NCBI RefSeq assembly: GCF_039697315.1
Contig: NZ_CP155619.1
Location: 5,332,001-5,396,000 of the forward strand
Direction: 5' to 3'
Length of the DNA stretch: 64,000 bases
Source: Pseudomonas abietaniphila
GTDB taxonomy: Bacteria > Pseudomonadota > Gammaproteobacteria > Pseudomonadales > Pseudomonadaceae
Under the pieces are notes generated by a model that was not told where the DNA came from, did no database searches, and saw only the letters and a program-made list of their open reading frames with translations. Position 1 is the stretch's first letter, and each line of letters begins with the position of its first letter. This document shows, one piece after another, positions 53,498 through 62,400 of the stretch. A program made the position numbers and the translations under genes.

Positions 53498-56400
53498 TGT
53501 CGCAACCGAGCATGACTTCGCAAAGCAAGCTGCTGGCCCTGGCCACGCGCTTCCTCAGCCTTGACGCCGCACAGCGGCGGGTGTTCCTGGGCAAGCTGCG
53601 CGAACAGGGGCTGGATGCGTCGGCGCTGCCGATTCCGTCCGGCGTGGCGGGCGAGCGCAGCCCGACGTCGTTTTCCCAGCAGCGCCTGTGGTTCCTCGAA
53701 CAACTGGAACCGGGCAACAGCACCTACCACCTGCCCGGCGCCCTGCGCCTGAAAGGCACGCTGGACGTCGCTGCCGTGCAGTCGGCCTTCGAGCGTGTCG
53801 CCGAGCGTCATGCCAGCCTGCGCACCGTGTTCGACACCGCCGAAGACGGCACGCCGGAGCAAGTGATCCAGCCGCCACGGGCGTTACCGTTCGAGCAACT
53901 GGATGCCGCCGACGAGACTCAATTGCACGGGGTGGCCGAGGCGTTTGCGCGCCGTCCGTTCGATCTGGCTCAAGGTCCGCTCTGGCGCGTGGCACTGGTC
54001 AAACGCACTGACGACGAGCATGTATTGCTGGTCTGTCTGCACCACATCATCGCCGATGGCTGGTCGATCCAGGTGCTGTTGCTGGACTTCGTGCAGGCCT
54101 ACCGTGCGGCGCTGGAGAACACTGATTCGACCCTTGCGGAACTGCCGCTGAACTACGCCGACGTCGCCCTGTGGCAGCGCGCCTGTCTGGAAGCGGGTGA
54201 GGGCGACCGCCAGCTTGAATACTGGAAACAGCAGTTGGGCGACGAGCCGCCGGTGCTGGAACTCCCTGCCGACCGTCCGCGTCCGGCGCGCCAGAGTTTC
54301 CGGGGCGCGCGCCTGCCGTTCAGCTTCGACGCGGTCTTGTCCGATCGCATGCGTGCACTGGCGAAGCAGCGTGGCGTGACGTTGTTCACTGTGATGCTGG
54401 CGGCCTATCAAGTGCTGCTGCAGCGCCTCAGCGGGCAGAACGATCTGCGTATCGGCGTGCCGATTGCCGGGCGTCAGCGCGCTGAAACCGAAGGGCTGAT
54501 CGGCTTTTTCGTCAACACCCAGATCCTGCGCGGCGAGGTCACGGCCGAGGCCAGTTTCAACCAGATCATCGACAACGTACGTCTTGCGTCCCAAGGCGCG
54601 CAGGCCCATCAGGACCTGCCGTTCGAGCAACTGGTGGACGCCTTGGCGCCGGAACGCAGCCTGAGCCACAACCCGCTGTTTCAGGTGCTGTACAACCACC
54701 AGCAGCGTCAGGATGAAGCCCTGCAATTGATGCCCGGCCTCAAAGCCACGCTGATGCCGCTGGACAGTGGCAGCAGCCAGTTCGACCTGGCGTTGCACAC
54801 CTGGGAAAACGCGGCGGGGGAACTGGCGGGCAACTGGAACTACGCCACTGACCTGTTCGATCACGGCAGCATTGAGCGCCTGCATGAACGATTCGTGCAG
54901 CTGTTTGCGCAGTTGCTGGCACAGCCGGAAGCGTCGATTGGCGATGTTGAACTGCTCGATGCGCAGGATCGCGCGCAGCTAATTCAGTTGAACGACACGG
55001 CGCGGGATTGGGCTGGCGTTTTTGAGGGCGCGGATGAAAGCGTCGTCCATCGTCGCTTCGAGCGTCTGGCGCAGGTGCATCCTCAGCGTGAAGCCTTGCG
55101 CTGTGGCGATCAGGTACTGACGTATCAGCAACTGGATCAGCGGGCCAACCGGCTGGCGCATTTCCTGCGCGAACACGGCGTGGGGCGCGAAACGCTGGTC
55201 GGTGTCGCGGCGTTGCGTTCGGTTGAGATGGTCGTCGCGTTGTATGCCGTGGTGAAAGCCGGTGCTGCGTATGTGCCGCTGGACCCGGAATACCCGGTGG
55301 ATCGCCTGCGCTACATGCTGGAAGACGCGGGGATCGGTTTGCTGCTGAGCCATGACGTCGTGATTGATGATTTGCCAGTTGTTGACGGCTTGCAGGTGTT
55401 GAATCTGGATCGACTTGAGGTGTCGAGTCAGCCAGTGACGGCGCCGGTAGTCGAGATTCATCCCGAACAGCTGGCCTACATGATCTACACCTCGGGTTCG
55501 ACCGGGAAACCCAAAGGCGCAGGCAACACGCACGCGGCGCTGTTTAACCGTTTGGCCTGGATGCAGGAAGCTTATAACCTCGACGCATCCGATGCCGTGC
55601 TGCAAAAGACCCCGTTCAGTTTCGACGTTTCGGTCTGGGAGTTTTTCTGGCCGTTGATGGTCGGGGCACGTCTGGTCATGGCCCAACCGGGCGATCATCG
55701 CGATCCTGCGTTGCTGACGGCGCTGATCGAACACAACCAGATCACCACGCTGCACTTCGTGCCATCCATGCTCGCTGCCTTTATGGCTCAAGACGATCTG
55801 TCGGGCTGCGTCTCGCTGAAACGCATCGTGTGTAGCGGTGAAGCGCTGCCTGCCGATCTTGCCCGAGAAACCCTGCAACGCCTGCCCAACGCGGGACTGT
55901 TCAACCTCTACGGCCCGACCGAAGCGGCCATCGACGTCACCCACTGGACCTGCCGCAATGAACCGGGCGCGGCTGTGCCCATCGGTCGCCCGATTGCCAA
56001 CCTGCAGATCCACATCCTCGACAGCCGCCTGAACCCTCAGCCCATCGGCGTACCGGGCGAGCTGTACATCGGCGGGGCCGGTCTTGCCCGTGGTTACCAT
56101 CAGCGTCCCGGCCTCACCGCAGAACGCTTCGTCGCCAGCCCGTTCGGCAATGGCGAGCGCCTGTACCGCACCGGCGATCTGGCCCGCTGGCGTGCCGACG
56201 GCGCGGTGGAATACCTGGGCCGTCTCGATCACCAGATTAAGTTGCGCGGCCTGCGTGTGGAAATCGGCGAGATTGAATCGGCTCTGCTGGACCATCCGGC
56301 GGTCAGCGAAGCCGTCGTCGTTGCGCGTCAACTCAGCACTGGCCTGCAACTGGTGGGCTACCTCGTTGCTGAGTCCTTCGACGAAGAGCAACTGCGCAAC

Positions 56401-59400
56401 CAGCTGAAACAACGCTTGCCGGATTACATGATCCCGGCGCATCTGGTGACGCTGGAGAAATTTCCGCTGTCGGCCAACGGCAAACTGGACCGCAAGGCCC
56501 TGCCTGAACCGCAACTGCAACAACGTGCGTTCGAAGCACCGCTGGCAGGCGTGGAACGCGAACTCGCCGAGCTGTGGCAGGACTTGCTGGGTGTGACGCA
56601 GGTCGGTCGTCAGGACAACTTCTTCGAACTGGGCGGCGATTCGATTCTCAGCCTGCAAATCGTCTCCCGCGCCAAGAAGCGCGGCATTCAACTCACGCCT
56701 CGGCAGATGTTCGAGCGCCAGACCATCGCCGACCTGGCGCAGGTTGCCCAAGTGCTCAACCGTGATGAAGCCGCGACCGTTGCGCGCGTCGAATTCAACC
56801 GCGACATCCCGCTGACGCCGATTCAGCACGGGTTCTTCGAGCAACCGATGCGCCGTCGCAGCCACTGGAACCAGTCGTTGCTCCTGACGCCCGATGAAGC
56901 ACTGGAAACACCGGCACTCACCCGGGCACTGCAAGCGCTGATCAATCAGCATGACGCTCTGCGCATGACGTTCGTGCAGCAGGACAATGGTCAATGGCAG
57001 CAGCGTTATCGTGCCGAAGGCCATCCCGCTGACCTTGCCGGAGACCTGTTGTGGGAGCGCAAGGTACGAGTCGGGGAGCTGGCTGCGGCGTGCGATCAAG
57101 CACAGGCCAGTCTTGATCTGAAAGACGGTCCGTTGCTGCGCGCCGTGCATTTCACGCTGGCCGACGGCGGCGAGCGACTGTTGTTGGTGGTGCATCACTT
57201 GGTGGTGGACGGCGTTTCGTGGCGCATCCTGCTGGAAGACCTGCACAACGCGTACGCCCAGGCTCAGGCTGGCCTGTCGGTCGATCTTGGCGAGAAAGGC
57301 TTGCCGTTTCAGCGTTGGGCCCATCGCCTGCTGGACTTCGCCTACAGCGATGCACTGCTGGCCGAGGCTCACTACTGGCGCAACCTGCCGAGTGCTCCGC
57401 CACTGCCGGTTGCCCGTCCCGATGGAAAGGCACTGCAAGCCTCGGTTCAACAGCTCCATTTGCAACTGGACACGGCCCGCAGTCAGGCATTGCTCAGCCA
57501 AGCGCCAGCGGCTTATCGCACCCAAATCAATGACCTGCTATTGACCGCGCTGACCCGCGCGATTGCGCAATGGAGTGGTGAATCCCGCGCCCTGATTGCG
57601 CTAGAGGGGCATGGCCGTGAGGATCTGTTCGAGGGCCTTGATCCCTCACGTACCGTAGGCTGGTTTACCAGTCTTTACCCGGTCAGCTTGCAGGCTCAGG
57701 ACTGCCTCGATGCTGCACTCAAACACACCAAGGAAACCCTGCGCGCCGTACCGAATGGCGGCATCGGTTATGGTCTGCTGCATCACCTGCGCGGCGAAGC
57801 GTTGCCGTCGCTGGAAGGCTGCGTGTTGTTCAATTATATGGGCCGTGTCGGCCATCCAACGGGCCGCCTGCAAAACAACAGTGGCCTGTTCACGCTGGCC
57901 GAAGAAGGCAGCGGGGCGCAACGTGACGCCGACTCGCCGTTGGCCTGCGAGCTGTCGGTGGATGCGCAGGTCCGCAACGGACAGTTCAGCCTGACGTGCA
58001 GCTACAGCGGCGAACGCCATGAAACCCCGTCTGTCCAGCGCCTGCTCGACGCTTACGCCAACGCGCTGGACGAAGTGATTGAGCATTGCCTCACGCATTC
58101 GGCGGTCACACCGTCGGACTTCCCGGCACTGGACCTGACTCAGGCGCAACTCGATGCATTGCCGGTCGCCGCCCGTGACATCGAGCAGCTGTACCCGCTG
58201 ACACCGATGCAGCAGGGTCTGTTGTTCCACAGTGAACTGGGAGAAACCCAAAGCGCTGATGATGCCCGCGATCTGTACATCAATCAGGTGGCGCTGGACA
58301 TTGAGCACCTGCCGCTGGCGCGCTTCAAGTCGGCGTGGGCGGGGGCGGTGCAGCGCCATCCGGTTTTGCGTGCCTCCTTCCTGCGTCTGACCGGCAGCCA
58401 GCAACCGGTGCAAGTGATTCGTCGCGATGCGGCGCTGGTGGTCCGCGAACTGGACCTGCGTGCCGGTCAACAGGCGCTCAGTGACGTGCTGGCTGCTGAG
58501 CGTGAAACCCCGTTCCAGTTGCACGAAGCGCCGCTGATGCGCGTGTTGCTGGTGCGCCAGAGCGAGACGCGTTGGAAGCTGGTGTGGACCTTCCACCACA
58601 TTCTGCTCGACGGCTGGAGCAGCGCGGCGGTGCTGGGCGAAGTGATTCAGTCGGCCATGTCCGACGCCGCGCCGACAGCGGCCGGTCATTACGGCGATTA
58701 CGTTCAATGGTTGCTGAGCCGGGACGCGCAGGAGAGCGCTAGGTTCTGGCAGCAGCACCTGGCCGGTTTCGAGCAACCGACGCTGATGGCGACCGCCTTG
58801 ACCCCACCCACGTCTGCCAACGGCGAACCGCTGCCGACGCAGGTGAGGGTGACGTCGATGGACCTGGACAGTCAGTTGCTGCATAACACGGCGCGCCGTC
58901 AACGGGTGACCGTCAACACGCTGATTCAGGCGGTCTGGGTGCTGCTGTTGCAGCGTTACACCGGGCAAAAGCGCGTGGCGTTCGGCGCTACGGTGTCCGG
59001 CCGTTCGGCCCAGGTGCCGGGCATCGAACGCATGCTTGGCCTGTTCATCAACACCTTGCCGCTGGTGCAGGCGCCGGAATCGCAGCAGAAGGTCGGCGAC
59101 TGGCTCAACGAGCTGCAAGCGCACAACCTGGAACTGCGCGAGCACGAACACACGCCGCTGTTCGAAGCCCAGCGCTACGCCGGGCACGCCGGACGTGACC
59201 TGTTCGACAGCCTGGTGGTGTTCGAAAACTACCCGGTGGACGCCGTACTGCGAGACAAACAGGCCGGAGGTGTAAACCTCGGTTCGGTGGAACTCAGCGA
59301 CAAAACTCACTACCCGCTGAGCCTGGCGGTGGTGGCGGGCGAGCAGGCCCACATTCACGTCAACTACCACAGCAACGTGTTCAGTGCCGAACAGATCGAC

Positions 59401-62400
59401 CGCCTGTGCGGGCATTTCCAGACATTGCTGGACGGCCTCTGCCGCTTCCCTGAAGCGAGCGTTGGCGAGCTGTCGATGCTCACCCAGCGGGATGTCAGCG
59501 AGATGCACGCCTGGAACCAACCACCGTTCTCGCCCTACGTCGATCGCCCGATTCACGAGTTGATCGCCGACCACGCACGCCTGCGGCCTGACGCCATTGC
59601 TTTGGTGCATGGCGAACAGCGCCTGACCTTTGCCGAATTCGACCGTCGCGCCAACCAGTTGGCCCACGCCTTGCGCGCGCGGGGTATCGGCACCGAGGTG
59701 CGCGTGGCGATTGCCATGGAGCGCGGGATTGATCTGTGGCTGTCGTTCTTCGCCGTTCTGAAAGCGGGCGGGGCCTACATCCCGCTGGATCCGGATTACC
59801 CGGCCGAACGCCTGCGCTACATGCTGGAGGACGGCGGCGTGAAGTTGCTGATCTCCCACGATGCCGCGCTGGATCGAGTGCCGGTGGGTGACGTGCCGCT
59901 GCTCAACCTGGATCAGCTTGATGTTTCCTCTGAACCGGAAACCGCGCCGGACGTGATGATTCATCCGCAGCAACTGGCGTACCTGATCTACACCTCGGGT
60001 TCGACCGGCAAGCCGAAGGGCGCGGCCATCGCCCACAGCGATATCTCGATGCACATCCAGACCATCGGCGAACGCTATGGCTTCACGCCGGAGGACCGGA
60101 AATTCCACTTCCTCTCGATCAGCTTCGACGGCGCCCACGAAGGCTGGATGATGCCGATGTGTTACGGCGCTCGAGTCGTTTTGCGCGATCAGGAACTGTG
60201 GAGCGTCGAGCAGACTTACGACACCTTGATTCGTGAAGGCATTACGGTGGCCTCGTTCCCGCCGAGTTACCTGCGTCAGCTGTCGGACTGGGCCGGCGTG
60301 CAAGGCAAAGGCCCGGGGGTGAAAACCTACTGCTTCGCGGGCGAGGCCTTCAGCCGCGAGATGCTGCATGACGTGATTCGCAATCTGCAGCCGCTGTGGA
60401 TCATCAACGGCTACGGCCCGACCGAAACCGTGGTCACGCCGACCCTGTGGCTGGCGTCCTCGGAAACCGCGGACTTCACCACGGCCTACGCGCCAATTGG
60501 TGATCTGGTCGGGGATCGTCAGGGTTACGTGATGGACGCCGACCTCAATCCGCTGCCCCAAGGCATCGCCGGTGAGCTGTACCTCGGTGGCGCGGTGGCG
60601 CGAGGGTATCTGGACCGTCCAGGTGCGACGGCCGAGCGTTTCCTGCCGCACCCGTTCCGACCGGGCGAGCGGATCTATCGCAGTGGCGACCGCGTGCGGT
60701 TGAACAGTAAAGGCTTGCTGGAATATTTGGGCCGCATCGACCACCAGATCAAGATTCGTGGCTTCCGCATCGAAGCCGGTGAGATCGAGGCCGCGCTGAA
60801 AGGCTGTGAGGGCGTTCGCGAAGCCTTGGTCATTGTTCGTGATGGTCCGAGTGGCAAACGTCTTTTGGGCTACGTTGGCGGTCACGAGCTGGACGAAGAG
60901 CAGATCAAGCAGCAACTCCAGGTGACCCTGCCGGAATACATGATCCCGGCGCACATCATCCTCATGGAGCGTCTGCCTCAACTGCCGAATGGCAAACTTG
61001 ATCGCAACGCGCTGCCCGATCCGCAGGTCAGTTCCAGCGACTATCAAGCACCGCAAACCGCGCTGGAACAGCAACTGGCTGCGTTGTGGCAGCCGCTGCT
61101 GGGCATCGAGGCGGTGGGGCGTAACGATCACTTCTTCGAACTCGGCGGCCACTCGCTGCTGGCGATGCAACTGATCTCGCGCCTGCGTCACGAACATGAT
61201 CTGAGCGTGCCGCTCAGGGTGATGTTCGAAGCACCGCGTCTGGCCGATTTCGCCCAGCGCATCACACAGCTGGCGCAACCCGCGAAGCAGCTTGAACTCA
61301 CCGCACGCCACGCGACGAGCGCTGTGCAGTCGTTCGCCCAACAACGGCTGTGGTTCCTCGATCAGTTGCAACCGGGCGGAAACGCTTACAACCTGCCTGG
61401 TGCAGTGCGCCTGCGCGGTGAGCTGAACGAAGCAGCCTTGCAGTCGGCGTTCGACGGGTTGGCCGCACGTCATGAAGTGCTGCGCACACGCTTCGCCGCC
61501 GGTGATGGCGTGCCGCTGCAACGGATCGATGCGGCGAGCACCGTGGACATCGAACGTCTGGACATCCGTGCGGAAGTGGAGCCTGAAGCAACCTTCAACG
61601 CCCTGGCTCAGGAATTCGTCAAGCGGCCGTTCAATCTGGCGCAAGGCCCGCTGTGGCGTCTGGCGCTGGTGCGTGTGGCTGCGGACGAGCACCGCCTGTT
61701 GTTGTGCCTGCACCACCTGATTTCTGATGGCTGGTCGGTGCGTGTGCTGTTGCAAGAGTTCAGCGAGCTGTACCGCGCCGCGGTGGAAAGCCGTGCGCCG
61801 CAGTTGGCGCCGTTACCGGTGCAATACGCCGACTTCGCTGCATGGCAGCGCGAGTGGCTGGAAGCGGGCGAGGGCGAACGCCAGTTGCAGTACTGGCGCG
61901 AACAACTGGGCGACGAGCATCCGGTGCTGGAACTGCCGACCGACCGGCCGCGCCGGGCGCAGCAGAGTTATCAGGGTGACCGGTTGCTGTTCAGTTTCGA
62001 TGGCGAATTCAGCCAGCGTTTGCGCACCTTCGCCAAACAGCGCGGCGTAACGCCGTTCATGGCGATCCTGGCGGCGTATCAGGTGCTGTTGCACCGCCTC
62101 AGCGGGCAGAACGATCTGCGCATCGGCGTGCCGATTGCCGGGCGTTCGCGTCTAGAGGTGGAAGGCCTGATCGGTTTTTTTGTCAGCACCCAGGTGCTGC
62201 GCGCTGACGTCAGTGCCGAGCGGTCGTACCGTGAGGTGCTGGAGCAAGCGAAGGTCACGGCCCTCGGCGCTCAGGCCCATCAGGACCTGCCGTTCGAGCA
62301 ACTGGTCGAAGCCCTGCAACCGCAACGCAGCCTGAGCCACAACCCGCTGTTCCAGGTCGCGTACGACCACCAGCAACGTGACTTTGCGCCGCTGTCCGGA

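Noticed and set aside
57646..61755. A 1369-codon open frame on the minus strand opposite NRPS 2, with similar long antisense frames at 50009-53302 and 54979-57525
   Set aside because: They mirror the codon periodicity of a high-GC NRPS gene; composition is His/Gln/Arg-rich without domains, and the plus frame is unmistakable.
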